Source: F1-120-MAGs118 sp013360535 (GTDB taxonomy: Bacteria; Planctomycetota; UBA1135; GCA-002686595). From it: DNA of 64,000 nt. Below are positions 28,297 through 37,244 of the stretch, piece by piece. The notes beneath the pieces are model-generated. The model saw only the letters and a program-made list of their open reading frames with translations. It was not told the DNA's origin and did no database searches. The number at the start of each line of letters is the position of its first letter. Position 1 is the stretch's first letter. The translations under genes and the position numbers were made by a program. Location: contig JAPKHC010000013.1 of NCBI GenBank assembly GCA_026647215.1, forward strand, positions 1 through 64,000, written 5' to 3'.

Positions 28297-29588
28297 CGCA
28301 CGCGCTCCAGCACCACCGCGCCACCTTGCCCACCGCCGATGCACAACGTCGCGAGTCCGAGCTCGACGTCGCGTTGCCTCAGCTCGTGCGCGAGCGTGAG
28401 CAACAGGCGCGCACCGGTCGCACCGACCGGATGCCCGAGCGCGATCGCGCCGCCGTTGACGTTGAGGCGCGCCGGGTCGAGCTCGCCCAAGGCCGCGGAA
28501 CGCCCGAGTTCCGCGCGCGCGAACGTGTCGCTCGCGAACGCACGCTGGCAGGCGAGCACTTGATGCGCAAAGGCCTCGTTCAGCTCGACGATTCCGATGT
28601 CCTTCAGCGTGCAACCCGCCTCGTCGAGCGCGCGCGCCGTCGCGAACACGGGGCCGAGGCCCATGCGTTCGGGAGCGAGGCCGGCGTAGGCGAAGCTGCG
28701 GATGCGCGCGAGCGGCTCGAGGCCGAGCTCGCGCGCGCGCTCTTCGCTCGCGACGAGCATCGAGCACGCGCCGTCGGTGATCTGCGACGAGTTCGCGACC
28801 GTGACGACGCCGTCGGGCTTCTCGAAGTAGGGCTTGAGCTTCTGCACCTGCTCGAGCGACTGCCCTTCGCGGATCCCGTCGTCGTCGCGCACCGTCTTGC
28901 CGTCCTTCGCGCCCTGCGGCATCAGCGGCACGATCTCCCGCGAGAAGCGCCCCGACCTGCGCGCGGCCTCGGCTCTGGCGTGGCTCTCGACGGCGAGCTG
29001 GTCACCTTCGAGGCGCGTCAGCCCGAACTCGCGCACGAGCAGTTCCGTCGCGCGGCCCATGATCAGCCCGCACGTGGGATCGGTGAGCCCTTCGACGAGC
29101 GCGATGCGCGGCTTCAGGTGCCACGGCCGAAAACGCGCGAGCGCCGCGAGCTTCTGTCCGGCGCTCTTCGCGCGCGCGAGCCGAGCGAAGAAGTCCGTCA
29201 TTTCCGGGCCGTAGACGAGCGGATAGGCGCTCATCAACTCGACACCGCCGGCGAGAAACAGCTCGCCACGCCCCGCGAGGATGCGCGTCGCCGCCGTGGT
29301 CACCGCCTCCATGCCGCTCGCGCAGTTGCGCGCGACCGTCATCGCCGGGACTTGCCGCGGAACGCCGGCACGCAGCGCGACCACGCGCGCGACGTTGACC
29401 TGATCATGCGGTGGCCCGACGCAGCCGAACACGACCTCGTCGAGTGCACCAGCGTCGATGCCGCTCGTGGCGAGCGTCTCGCGCGCGACCGCCGCGCCGA
29501 CCCGGGCCGCGTCCTCGTTGCGCAGCGCGCCACCCGCCTTGACCCAGGGAGTGCGCCAGCCCGCCGCGAGGACGATGCGACGTTTCAT
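28293..29588 (-). CDS. fadI: Acetyl-CoA acyltransferase (thiolase, FadI-like)
   Basis: A 431-residue thiolase that cleaves 3-ketoacyl-CoA to acetyl-CoA and a shortened acyl-CoA. The nucleophile Cys is in RNCASGMEAV, the active-site His in NEAFAHQVL and GGAIALGHPVGATGAR, and the second Cys in CIGGGQGGA. Its length and FGCVGPPHDQVNVAR region suit the FadI branch. It overlaps the ligase gene upstream and fadJ downstream by 4 bp each, so all three are translationally coupled. Confidence 0.94.
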   Translation of the reverse strand: MKRRIVLAAGWRTPWVKAGGALRNEDAARVGAAVARETLATSGIDAGALDEVVFGCVGPPHDQVNVARVVALRAGVPRQVPAMTVARNCASGMEAVTTAATRILAGRGELFLAGGVELMSAYPLVYGPEMTDFFARLARAKSAGQKLAALARFRPWHLKPRIALVEGLTDPTCGLIMGRATELLVREFGLTRLEGDQLAVESHARAEAARRSGRFSREIVPLMPQGAKDGKTVRDDDGIREGQSLEQVQKLKPYFEKPDGVVTVANSSQITDGACSMLVASEERARELGLEPLARIRSFAYAGLAPERMGLGPVFATARALDEAGCTLKDIGIVELNEAFAHQVLACQRAFASDTFARAELGRSAALGELDPARLNVNGGAIALGHPVGATGARLLLTLAHELRQRDVELGLATLCIGGGQGGAVVLERVR

Positions 29589-31066
29589 GACTTGGGACGC
29601 CGGTCGACGAAGCGTTTTTCTTTCATCGCGCTCTCCATGCCGAGTTCCTCGAGCAGCTCGTGCAGGGAGCGCAGCGTGACCTTGTTCGGCGCGACTTCCG
29701 TGGCGTTGACGAGGTCACGCGACACGCGCTCGGCGAGCTCGCGCCCGTCGACGCCATGGCGCGGCGCGATGCGCACCTCGAGCTGGTCGAGCTCGAGCGG
29801 ATCGTCGTTCGCCTTCGACAGCACGACCTGCCATTCCTCGACGTCGTGCATCGACGCCAGCACGCTGCCCATCACCGACAGGTCGACCAGCGTGCCCTTG
29901 ATCTTGGTCAGCGAGAGCGAGTGCTGCTCGCTCACGCGCCGCAGCTCGTTGCCGATGCGCGGCAGCGTGCGCCCGCAGGCCGGGCAGGGCTTCCACGTGA
30001 TGCCGCCGACGACGAGATCGCCGGTGCGGTAGCGCAACACGCTCGTGCCATGGCCGACGATGCCGGTGTAGACGAGCTCGCCATCCTGACCCTCGGGCAG
30101 CACTTCGCCCGTCTTCGGATCGATCACCTCGAACACCGAGAAATCCGGATGCAGGTGATACCCCGTCGAGTGGTTGTCGGGCGTCGGGCACTCGGCCCAG
30201 GCCATGCGCGCCTCGGTGAAGCCGTACGTGCCGAGGATGCGCACGTCGCCCGCTCCGCCGACCTTCAGGCACTCGAGCATCTTCTCCTTGAGCCCCGGCG
30301 GAACCTTCTCGGCGCCGAGGATCACCGTGCGCACGTTCGCGAAGCGGATGCCGAGCTCGTTGCCGCGGCGCAGCAGGTGGTAGGTGAAGCCCGGCGTTCC
30401 GACCACGACCGTCGGCGAGAGGCGCTCGAACAGGCGCAGGCTTCCGTCGGTGCCCATCACCTTGCCGCCGCCCGAAGGCACGACCAGCGCGCCCGTCTCG
30501 AAGCCGCCGAGCGTGACGGCCCAGAAGGCGAGGTGCGGCGCAAACGGGAACAGGTTGACGATGCGGTCGCGCGCGGGGTCGAGCGCGGCGATGTCGAACA
30601 TGCGCGCGATCGCCTGGCGGAGCACCTCGAGGTCGAAGGGCGTGTAGGCGAAACCGACGGGCTCGCTCGAGCGGCCGGTGGTGAACGTCAGGAAGTTGGG
30701 CGTGTACTGGAAGCGGACGAGCTCGCGCGCGCGGGCGCCGCCGAGCACGAGCGCGAGCTTGCGCGCGAATGGCCAGTGCGCACGGATCAGGTCGGGGCTC
30801 GGCCGCAACACGAAGTCGTAGCGATTCTCCGGGCTCGACTGCGCGCGCAGGAGGTCCTGCTTGGTCGTGAACGGCAGGCGCGCGAGGTCCGACACGGTGC
30901 GGATCTGCTCGGGCCGCAGGCGCGCCTCGTCGAACACGCGGCGGTAGTGCGTCGAGAACGGGTACAGCTCCTCACGCACGAAACGCGCGAGCGCACGATC
31001 CTGAAGATCGCGCAGCTCTCGCGCCGGGAGCCGGGCGAGCGAGTTCCAGTCGCGAGGTTGGGCCAC
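29585..31066 (-). CDS. AMP-forming acyl/aryl-CoA ligase (PaaK-like)
   Basis: A 493-residue adenylate-forming ligase. The nucleotide-binding loop is TFTTGRSSEPVGF near residue 120, and the A5-type motif is LGTYGFTEARMAW. A zinc-type cluster CPACGRTLPRI and the C-terminal lid with VSEQHSLSLTKIKG match the phenylacetate-CoA ligase subgroup. It would activate a carboxylic acid to its CoA thioester for the downstream thiolase and FadJ. The actual substrate, aromatic or fatty acid, is not clear. It begins the operon, divergent from a secreted-protein gene across 282 bp. Confidence 0.87.
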   Translation of the reverse strand: MAQPRDWNSLARLPARELRDLQDRALARFVREELYPFSTHYRRVFDEARLRPEQIRTVSDLARLPFTTKQDLLRAQSSPENRYDFVLRPSPDLIRAHWPFARKLALVLGGARARELVRFQYTPNFLTFTTGRSSEPVGFAYTPFDLEVLRQAIARMFDIAALDPARDRIVNLFPFAPHLAFWAVTLGGFETGALVVPSGGGKVMGTDGSLRLFERLSPTVVVGTPGFTYHLLRRGNELGIRFANVRTVILGAEKVPPGLKEKMLECLKVGGAGDVRILGTYGFTEARMAWAECPTPDNHSTGYHLHPDFSVFEVIDPKTGEVLPEGQDGELVYTGIVGHGTSVLRYRTGDLVVGGITWKPCPACGRTLPRIGNELRRVSEQHSLSLTKIKGTLVDLSVMGSVLASMHDVEEWQVVLSKANDDPLELDQLEVRIAPRHGVDGRELAERVSRDLVNATEVAPNKVTLRSLHELLEELGMESAMKEKRFVDRRPKS

Positions 31067-31189
31067 CTTGGGTCACAGGCTGGCTCGCGACCGCGGGCAT
31101 CTCAAGCCCCGCGGCGGCGACGGACAGCGTTCGAGCGATTTTTTCGGCTTGAGGTGCTACCGGGCTGATGGGCCGAGCGTCGTAGGGCT

Positions 31190-31340
31190 GTGGGAAGTGC
31201 GGGTCGGCCCACTTCCCGCGGGTTCCGCACCGCCGGTGCGACCGCTCGCTGCCGACTCGCGGTGGGCTCGCCCTCCGCCGCGATCGGGGTGGCTCGCCAC
31301 CCCCCAAGGAGAGAGTCCCGGACCTCGCGGTCCGGAAGGA
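31190..31340 (+). promoter_or_regulatory. Hairpin-rich leader before a secreted-protein gene
   Basis: Four perfect stems occur in a row: 31192-31199 with 31210-31217 (8 bp), 31226-31231 with 31235-31240 (6 bp), 31286-31292 with 31297-31303 (7 bp, CTCG loop), and 31318-31324 with 31329-31335 (7 bp, TCGC loop). Each of the last two is followed within a few bases by AAGGAGA, the second being the ribosome-binding site of the next gene. It may be a cis-acting RNA; no known riboswitch class was recognised. High GC content makes some hairpins likely by chance. Confidence 0.4.
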
Positions 31341-31348
31341 GATGTCCC

Positions 31349-31941
31349 ATGCACTCGCACAAGCAGTCCCAGGAACGCTCGCCGTCCTTCGCCGCCGCCC
31401 TTTCGACCTCACCGAGCGCCGACGGCCGCGGCCCCGCACGCTCCCTGTTCCTTCCGCTCGGTGTCGCCGCGCTGGCGCTCGCGGCGTCGCTGGGCTTCGT
31501 GCCCGCCGCGCAGGCCGGGGGCTCGCATTTCCCGCCCTGCGTCCCGCTCGGCGACTGCGTCCTGTACTCGTTCTGCCGTCCGCCGCTGCCGCCGGGGGCC
31601 ACGTGGGCGGGCAGCGGCACGGGCGATCCCGTCGCCTTCGAGGATGACGCCTTCGCCGACGACTTCCTCGGGCGCACCTCGGGCTCGGGTGATCCGGCCT
31701 GCGTCGAGGTGTGCAACTCGACGGTCCGGGCGAGATGGGCACGCCCGAGATCTTCGTGCGCTGGACGGCGACCTACACGAGCCTCGTCACCACCACGAAC
31801 ACGAGCACCAGCGGTTCCACCGCGCAAACCACCAACGGCCAAGGCACCGGCAGCTCCAGCACCACGAGCATCAGCATGACCAGCACCGTCCAGCGCTTCA
31901 CGTGGGTGCGCTCGGGCAACGCCGAGGTGTGGCCGTGCTGA
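31349..31941 (+). CDS. Secreted Ser/Thr-rich protein, frameshifted
   Basis: The ATG follows a strong AAGGAGA site 6-7 nt upstream. The first 124 codons encode a long signal peptide (LGVAALALAASLGFVPAAQA) and a Cys-rich segment (CVPLGDC, CVEVC). Around 31721-31731 coding potential jumps by one base: third-position GC stays high in a second frame that reads GTPEIFVRWTATYTSL, a Ser/Thr-rich stretch and a WPC end at 31941, while the original frame becomes Arg/Pro-rich and stops at 31879. One extra G in ACGGTCC would restore a single frame of about 197 residues. This is a real mutation, a sequencing error or a programmed shift. The family is not recognised. Confidence 0.55.
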
Positions 31942-32864
31942 GCGCGGAAAGCGCGCAGGCAAGTTCGGCGGGCGCGACGCGGGTCGTCGCGCTCGCCGCG
32001 TCGGCGCTCGTGCTGGCGTTCGTGGCGCTGGCGCTGTTCTTGCCCCGCAGCGAGGACGGCGAAGGCGCGGCGCTGGAAGGCCGCGGGCCGCGCTCCGTGG
32101 AGGAGCAACGCTCCGAGCGGCGCTCTCCGTTCGAGTCCAGCGGCGGCGAAGCGGCTGCGGACGGGCTCGCTGCCTCCGGCGGCAAGCCGTCGGGCGACGC
32201 AGGGACGAATCCGGCAGACAGCGCGACGGAGTCCATGCCTCCGGGCGAGATCGTCGGGCGCGTGTTCGACGCCAAGGGCGCGCCGCTGCGGGCCGTGCAG
32301 GTGCGCGCCAGCCTGGATCCCGACGATCCGCACGCCGTCGTCGGCGCCGGAGTCAGCGATCGCGACGGCTGGTACCGCATCTCGAAGATCGCGCCGGGCG
32401 TCTACGAGCTCTCGCTGCGCGCCGCGTTCGAGAGCGCGGGCTGGACGAAGCTCGCCAAGGTCGAGGTGCGCTCCGGCGAGACGGCGACCGTCGACCTCGC
32501 CTACCGCGGCGAGCGCACGCTGCGCGCAGCGTTCGAGTTCGCGGCAGCCTGGGACGAGATGGACCAGTCGATGCAGACCGTGCTCCTGCGCCGTGCCGCC
32601 GAGCGCGACGACGTCGTGGCGCGCAACTTCGCCTACACGCGGCACGAGGAGCCGTGGTGCTCCGGCGACGTCACCTTCACGGGGCTCGAGCCGGGGCTCT
32701 ACATCCTCGAGGTGTGGCCGTTCGTCGAGGCGCACCAGGTCTGGACCCGCGAGGTCGATCTGACCTTGGCCGATGTCGAGCTCGAGCCGCAGGCGCTGCA
32801 TTCCGACCGCGTCTGGCGCGCGCGCGCCCGAGTCGCGCCACCGGAGAAGCGAGGCCGGCGTTGA
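31935..32864 (+). CDS. Membrane-anchored protein with carboxypeptidase-regulatory-like domain
   Basis: A 309-residue protein with one N-terminal membrane segment (VVALAASALVLAFVALALFLP), an acidic/Gly/Ser-rich linker to about residue 95, then a carboxypeptidase-regulatory-like beta-sandwich (IVGRVFDAKGAPLRAVQV ... GWYRISKIAPGVYELSL) and a second beta-rich domain. No catalytic motif is seen. The GTG start overlaps the stop of the preceding secreted protein and has GAGG 7 nt upstream; a GTG two codons earlier is possible. The overlap suggests the two exported proteins are made together. Confidence 0.7.
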   Translation: MLSAESAQASSAGATRVVALAASALVLAFVALALFLPRSEDGEGAALEGRGPRSVEEQRSERRSPFESSGGEAAADGLAASGGKPSGDAGTNPADSATESMPPGEIVGRVFDAKGAPLRAVQVRASLDPDDPHAVVGAGVSDRDGWYRISKIAPGVYELSLRAAFESAGWTKLAKVEVRSGETATVDLAYRGERTLRAAFEFAAAWDEMDQSMQTVLLRRAAERDDVVARNFAYTRHEEPWCSGDVTFTGLEPGLYILEVWPFVEAHQVWTREVDLTLADVELEPQALHSDRVWRARARVAPPEKRGRR

Positions 32865-32922
32865 GCGTGTGGAGTCCGTCGCCGGAGTCCGGCGCTGGAG
32901 TCGGTCGTTGGGGGCCCGCGCC

Positions 32923-32966
32923 GCGGTCGGGTCACTCGTCGCGGTCGGGTCACTCGTCGCGGTCGG
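32923..32966 (+). repeat. Tandem 18-bp direct repeat across the site-2 protease stop
   Basis: GCGGTCGGGTCACTCGTC occurs twice head to tail (32923-32940 and 32941-32958), followed by the first 8 bases of a third copy. The repeat spans the stop codon of the minus-strand protease gene, whose last residues read DRTDRDE, and lies in the 85-bp convergent gap with the preceding plus-strand gene. Confidence 0.85.
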
Positions 32967-33918
32967 TGCGGTCCGGGCGCAGGCTTCCGCGGAACTGCTC
33001 GAGCTTGCGCACCGCCTCGTCGTCGAGCCGACCGCCGTCCCCGAGGCGTCCGTCGTTGCCGAGCGGGCTGTCGCTCGGGCGGCGGGCGCCGCTGGGGTCG
33101 ACTTCGATCCGTTCCACGCTCGTCGCGCCGCTGGGGGCCGAGGGAGTGGGCTCGCGCTGGACTTCGGTGAACACCGCGGGGCGCGGGCCGGAGCCCGGGG
33201 GGAAGCCGCCGAAGGTCGCTTCCTGCATCTGGCGCTGCGCGTGGCGCACACGCACGACCCAGACCTCGCGCGAAGCCGCCATCCACACGAACACGCCGAT
33301 CGCGACGAGCGACCAGTTGGCGAAGACGAAGCCCGTGACGATCAGGCCGACCGCGAACAGCTTGCCGACCGTCGCCGCGATGCGTGTCGCGGTCAGCCAG
33401 TTCGTGAACAGCCCGCACGCGGCGCGGAACACGCGCCCACCGTCCATCGGGAAGGCCGGCAGCAGGTTCGACACGCCCATGAACAGGTTGACGAGGATGA
33501 AGTTGACCGCGAGCCCGCCGGCGCTCGCCGTGAAGTCGAGCGCGATGCCGTTCAGGTCCGCGATGCCCAGACCGATCAGCACCGGCACCGCGAGCGCGGC
33601 CAGCAGGAAGTTGACCGCCGGGCCGGCGAGTGCGATCGCGCCTTCGACGAAGGGCTTCTCGGGGATCTCGCGCATGCGCGCCATGCCACCGAGGAACCAC
33701 AACGTGATGTCGATCACCTCGATCCCGAAGGCGCGGGCGGCGAAGGTGTGGCCGAACTCGTGCAGCACGACCAGACCGAACACCATCAGGAGGTTGAGCA
33801 CGCCTCCCAGCGGATCGCCCGGCCAGAAGATCGCCGTCGCGAGGATCAGGAAGATCCACGACAGGTCCACCCGGACGGTGGTGCCGAACACGCGGGCGAT
33901 GGGGAACGAGCCGAACAA
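32950..33918 (-). CDS. Site-2 protease family intramembrane metalloprotease (M50)
   Basis: A 322-residue multi-pass membrane protein. The zinc motif HEFGH is at residues 53-57 and the third ligand in PMDGGR of LLPAFPMDGGR, the hallmark of site-2 proteases such as SpoIVFB. About five membrane segments are seen to residue 215; the C-terminal 100 residues are hydrophilic and Pro/Arg/Asp-rich, without the CBS domains found in some relatives. Likely role is cleavage of membrane-bound regulators. No ATG or GTG precedes the homologous region; TTG is assumed and the true start is uncertain. It is divergent from the ferredoxin oxidoreductase gene. Confidence 0.85.
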   Translation of the reverse strand: MFGSFPIARVFGTTVRVDLSWIFLILATAIFWPGDPLGGVLNLLMVFGLVVLHEFGHTFAARAFGIEVIDITLWFLGGMARMREIPEKPFVEGAIALAGPAVNFLLAALAVPVLIGLGIADLNGIALDFTASAGGLAVNFILVNLFMGVSNLLPAFPMDGGRVFRAACGLFTNWLTATRIAATVGKLFAVGLIVTGFVFANWSLVAIGVFVWMAASREVWVVRVRHAQRQMQEATFGGFPPGSGPRPAVFTEVQREPTPSAPSGATSVERIEVDPSGARRPSDSPLGNDGRLGDGGRLDDEAVRKLEQFRGSLRPDRTDRDE

Positions 33919-34053
33919 GGGGGTGCTGGTCCTGTCAGGAGGAGCCCGGGACGTGTCCGGGGCCGGCCGAAGGGCGGAAGAAGTTAGGCTCGACTCCCCG
34001 ATGCCGCAACCGACCCAAACCCGGCGAATCGCCTTGAAGCGGGAGTTCCCTCG

Positions 34054-36048
34054 ATGAACGGGGCCCTGGGGGCGCGTCCGAGGGTGCTTTCGCTCGACCT
34101 GGGGGATCCGCGCGGGCTCGCACGCGCCCGGCCGGAGCCGTGGAGCGCGAACGAGCCTTGGCTCGAGCGCCTCGGCAGCTGGTCGGGTGGTGCGCTCGGG
34201 CTGGCGTGGATCGCCCGGCGGGCGCTGCGGGAGCCGGAGGCGCCGGCGCCGCTCGTCGTGTCGGTGGGCGAGCTCGTCCGCCGCGGGTTTCCGACCGCCG
34301 CGCGCGCCTCGGTCGCGTCGCGCGCGCCGCTGACGGGGCTCTTCTCGGAGGGACTGGTCGGAGGTTCGCTCGGGCGCCGGCTCGCGAGGATCACCGACGC
34401 CTTGGTGCTCGACGGGCGCGCCGAGTTGCGTGGGGGAGTGCTCACGCTCGAAGCCGATGGCTCCGCGCGCACGTTCGAGTGGCCCGAGCTCGCCGGTCTC
34501 GCGCCACGCGACGTCCACGCGCGGCTCGTCGAACGGCTCGGCCCGTGCGCCACGCTCTCGATCGGCCTCGCCGGCGAACGTCGGTTGCCGCTCGCGAGCC
34601 TTGCTTCCGGCGGCGACGTGCCGCACTTCGTCGGGCGCGGAGGACTTGGCGCGGTGCTCGGACGCCTCGGGCTCAAGGCGGTCGCCGTGCTCGCGCCGGA
34701 AGTCGAGAGCGAGCCGCAACGTGACCTCGTGGCGACGCTCTCGCGTTCGCCGCGGCTGCTCGCGCGCTCGGAAGGCGGCACGCTGGAGCTGTTCGGCGCC
34801 TTCGCGAGCGGCCCCGAAGGTGGCGCGGCGCGTGCGGAGCTCGCTCGGCTCGAGGGCGAGGCGCGTGGGGCCCGCGTGCGGCGCCACGGGTGCGCGGGAT
34901 GCCCGACACCCTGCGGCTGGGAGTTCGACACGCGGCGCGGCGTCGCGCAGGCGGCGCGTTTCGGCGCGAGCCACGCGCTCGCACGCGCGCTCGGTTTCGA
35001 GCGGCTCGACGATGCGCTGGTGCTGCTCGGGCGTTGTGACGAGCTCGGACTCGACGCGAAGGAACTGGGGGCCACGCTTGCGCTGCTCGGGCCGGTGACG
35101 CTCGAACGGGCGCTCACGCTGGTCGACGAGGCGCTCGAGGGCACCGGCGAAGGCGCGCGCCTGCGCGGGGGGGCGCTGGCGCTCGCGCGCGAGCTCGGCC
35201 TCGACCCGCCGGCGGCGAAAGGGGCCGCGGTGCGCGCGGACGCGAGCCTCGCTTCGTTGTTCGGGCAGTGCGTCTCGTCGCGCGGCGGCGATCCGATGCG
35301 CACGTTTCCGTTCCTCGCCGTCGATGGCGCGGACCGTGCGGCGTTTCGTGCCAGCACGGGACTCGACCTCCCGCGCGGCAGCGACGACCCGCTCGACCCC
35401 GCGGGCAAGGGGCGCCTTGTCGCCTGGCACGAGGACTGGGCCAATGCGCTCGACACGGCCGGATTCTGCGCCTTTTCCGCGGCGGCGCTGCTCGCCGACG
35501 GGACCTTCGGTGCGGCGGAGCTCGCGGAGCTGCTCGCCCCGCAGGCGCTGCGCGCCGACGGGCTGGGCATGCTCGACGCCGGAGCCGCGCTCTCGATCCT
35601 GCAACGCAGGCTCAACGAGCGCTGGGGACTCGCGCCGTTCGCCGACCTGCCGCTGTGGGCGCGCGAACGGCTGCTGCAGCCGGGCGTGTGGGACGACTAT
35701 GCGCGCGCGCGTGGCCTCGAGGTCGATGGCCGCGTGAGTGCGGAGCGTTGGGCCGCGCTGGAGCGGCTCGAGCCGTGGCGGGTGACCTTCGAGGGCGTCG
35801 CGGAGCCCGTGGCACCGTCGACGCCAGACCTGCCGCGCAGGCTTGGTCGCGTCACGCTGCGGCGCACGGGCGAGGTGGCTCGCGGAGTCGAGTTGGCGCT
35901 GCCCGCGCCGCTCGGGGAGGTGCTCGCTCGAGCGCGCGCGGGCGCGGCGTCGCCGGCCGTGTTCCGCGCCGGCCAGCGGCTGCGCTCGGGCGAGCTCGTC
36001 CACGACGGCGACGTGCTCGACCTCGTCGCGGTCATCGCCGGCGGTTGA
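34054..36048 (+). CDS. Aldehyde ferredoxin oxidoreductase-like protein with C-terminal ubiquitin-like tail
   Basis: A 664-residue protein of the tungsten/molybdenum-pterin AOR family. The cofactor loop GRGGLGAVLGRLGLKAV is near residue 190. The [4Fe-4S] ligands are C280, C283 and C287 (CxxCxxxC) with C472 in DTAGFCAFS, matching the family pattern. The N-terminal domain is shorter and more divergent than usual. The last 75 residues form an appended domain ending LVAVIAGG, resembling MoaD/ThiS sulfur carriers with their C-terminal diglycine. That suggests a built-in pterin-sulfur donor, or a domain used only for folding. Substrate unknown. No ferredoxin or tungstate transporter is adjacent. Confidence 0.82.
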   Translation: MNGALGARPRVLSLDLGDPRGLARARPEPWSANEPWLERLGSWSGGALGLAWIARRALREPEAPAPLVVSVGELVRRGFPTAARASVASRAPLTGLFSEGLVGGSLGRRLARITDALVLDGRAELRGGVLTLEADGSARTFEWPELAGLAPRDVHARLVERLGPCATLSIGLAGERRLPLASLASGGDVPHFVGRGGLGAVLGRLGLKAVAVLAPEVESEPQRDLVATLSRSPRLLARSEGGTLELFGAFASGPEGGAARAELARLEGEARGARVRRHGCAGCPTPCGWEFDTRRGVAQAARFGASHALARALGFERLDDALVLLGRCDELGLDAKELGATLALLGPVTLERALTLVDEALEGTGEGARLRGGALALARELGLDPPAAKGAAVRADASLASLFGQCVSSRGGDPMRTFPFLAVDGADRAAFRASTGLDLPRGSDDPLDPAGKGRLVAWHEDWANALDTAGFCAFSAAALLADGTFGAAELAELLAPQALRADGLGMLDAGAALSILQRRLNERWGLAPFADLPLWARERLLQPGVWDDYARARGLEVDGRVSAERWAALERLEPWRVTFEGVAEPVAPSTPDLPRRLGRVTLRRTGEVARGVELALPAPLGEVLARARAGAASPAVFRAGQRLRSGELVHDGDVLDLVAVIAGG

Positions 36049-36135
36049 CCCCGCCGGGCGAGCTCGATCCCATCCCGGCCTCGGCAGATTCTTCGCTCCC
36101 GCTTGGCCGCGCGACCGCTCCGGGCGCTCCCCGGA

Positions 36136-36164
36136 TTGCCGCCGCGCGGGGGGGACACTACAAC
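36136..36164 (+). promoter_or_regulatory. Promoter of the GT9 gene
   Basis: TTGCCG, a 17-bp spacer and TACAAC form a sigma-70-like promoter whose -10 ends 9 nt before the proposed TTG start. This supports that start and predicts an almost leaderless message. Confidence 0.5.
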
Positions 36165-36173
36165 CCTTCCACC

Positions 36174-37244
36174 TTGCACCCGATCCTGATCCTCAAGACC
36201 GGCGCCTTGGGCGACGTGGTCCGGACGACCGCGATCCTGCCCGGGCTGCACCTCGTGCACCCCGGCGCGCGCGTCACGTGGGTCACAGCCCCCGGCGCGG
36301 TCGACCTCGTGCGCCTGCACCCCGCCGTCGAGGAGGTCGTCGCGCTCGACGCACGTTCGGCGGCGAGCTGCGCCGCGGTGCGCACGCGGCTCGAGTCCAC
36401 GCGCTGGGAGTGGGTGATCTCGCTCGACGACGAGGAGCCGCTGTGCGCGCTCGCGAGCTCGCTCCCGTGCGAACGCCTGTCGGGAGCCCGCCTCGACGCG
36501 CTCGGCCAGCGCGGCTACACGCCGGACGTCGGTCCTTGGTTCGACATGGGCCTGCTGTCGGTGCACGGCAAGGCCGAGGCGGACCGGCGGAAGGTGGCCA
36601 ACACGCGCAGCCATCCGGAGATCCTGACCTCGATGCTCGGCCTTCCGATGGGCAAGCCCGAGCTGCACGTCGAGCCCGCCCACACGCAGGCCGCGCTGCG
36701 GTTTGCCGAGCGCCACGAGCTCGGCCGCCACGGCGCGATCGTCGGCCTCAACACGGGTGCGGGCGGGCGCTGGCGCTCGAAGATGCTGACGGTCGAGCGC
36801 ACCCTGCAGGTGGCCGAGCTGGTCTCGCGTTCGCTCGCCGGGCAGGTGAGTTTCGTGCTGTTCGGGGGTGCGGACGAGCGCGAGCGCAACGCCGAGATCG
36901 TGCGCGCTGCCGCGGGTCGGATCCGGCTCGTCGACGCGGGCGTCGACAACTCGCTGCTCGATTTTGCGGCCCTGATCGGCCTGTGCGACGTGCTCGTGAC
37001 GTCCGACAGCCTCGCCCTGCACGTAGCGCTCGCCCGGGGTGTGCGTTCGGTGGCCTTCTTCGCGCCGACCTCGGCGGCGGAGATCGAGATGTACCAACTG
37101 GGCGAGAAGGTCCAGAGCACGGCGCCGGACTACTGCTCCTACAAGGCCGACGCGGACACCTCGAGCCTGACCCACGAGCGCATCGCGGCCGCGACGATGC
37201 GCCAGCTCGAGCTCCTGCGGAGCGCCCGCGCGCGGAGGAGCTAG
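36174..37244 (+). CDS. Glycosyltransferase family 9 (heptosyltransferase-like)
   Basis: A 356-residue GT9 enzyme. It starts with the family signature ILILKTGALGDVVRTT and continues with ILPGLHLVHPGARVTWVT; the C-terminal half has LVTSDSLALHVALARG and VAFFAPTS, the nucleotide-sugar site. Such enzymes add heptose or another sugar to lipopolysaccharide core or other surface glycans, in keeping with the lpxK gene farther along. The Lys/Arg phosphate-binding residues are not all obvious. A TTG start is chosen because no ATG or GTG precedes the signature and a promoter lies 9 nt upstream. Confidence 0.87.
   Translation: MHPILILKTGALGDVVRTTAILPGLHLVHPGARVTWVTAPGAVDLVRLHPAVEEVVALDARSAASCAAVRTRLESTRWEWVISLDDEEPLCALASSLPCERLSGARLDALGQRGYTPDVGPWFDMGLLSVHGKAEADRRKVANTRSHPEILTSMLGLPMGKPELHVEPAHTQAALRFAERHELGRHGAIVGLNTGAGGRWRSKMLTVERTLQVAELVSRSLAGQVSFVLFGGADERERNAEIVRAAAGRIRLVDAGVDNSLLDFAALIGLCDVLVTSDSLALHVALARGVRSVAFFAPTSAAEIEMYQLGEKVQSTAPDYCSYKADADTSSLTHERIAAATMRQLELLRSARARRS

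Noticed and set aside
35268..36173. Long in-frame extension upstream of the GT9 start
   Set aside because: It overlaps the ferredoxin oxidoreductase gene out of frame and is Arg-rich; the TTG next to a clear promoter is preferred.
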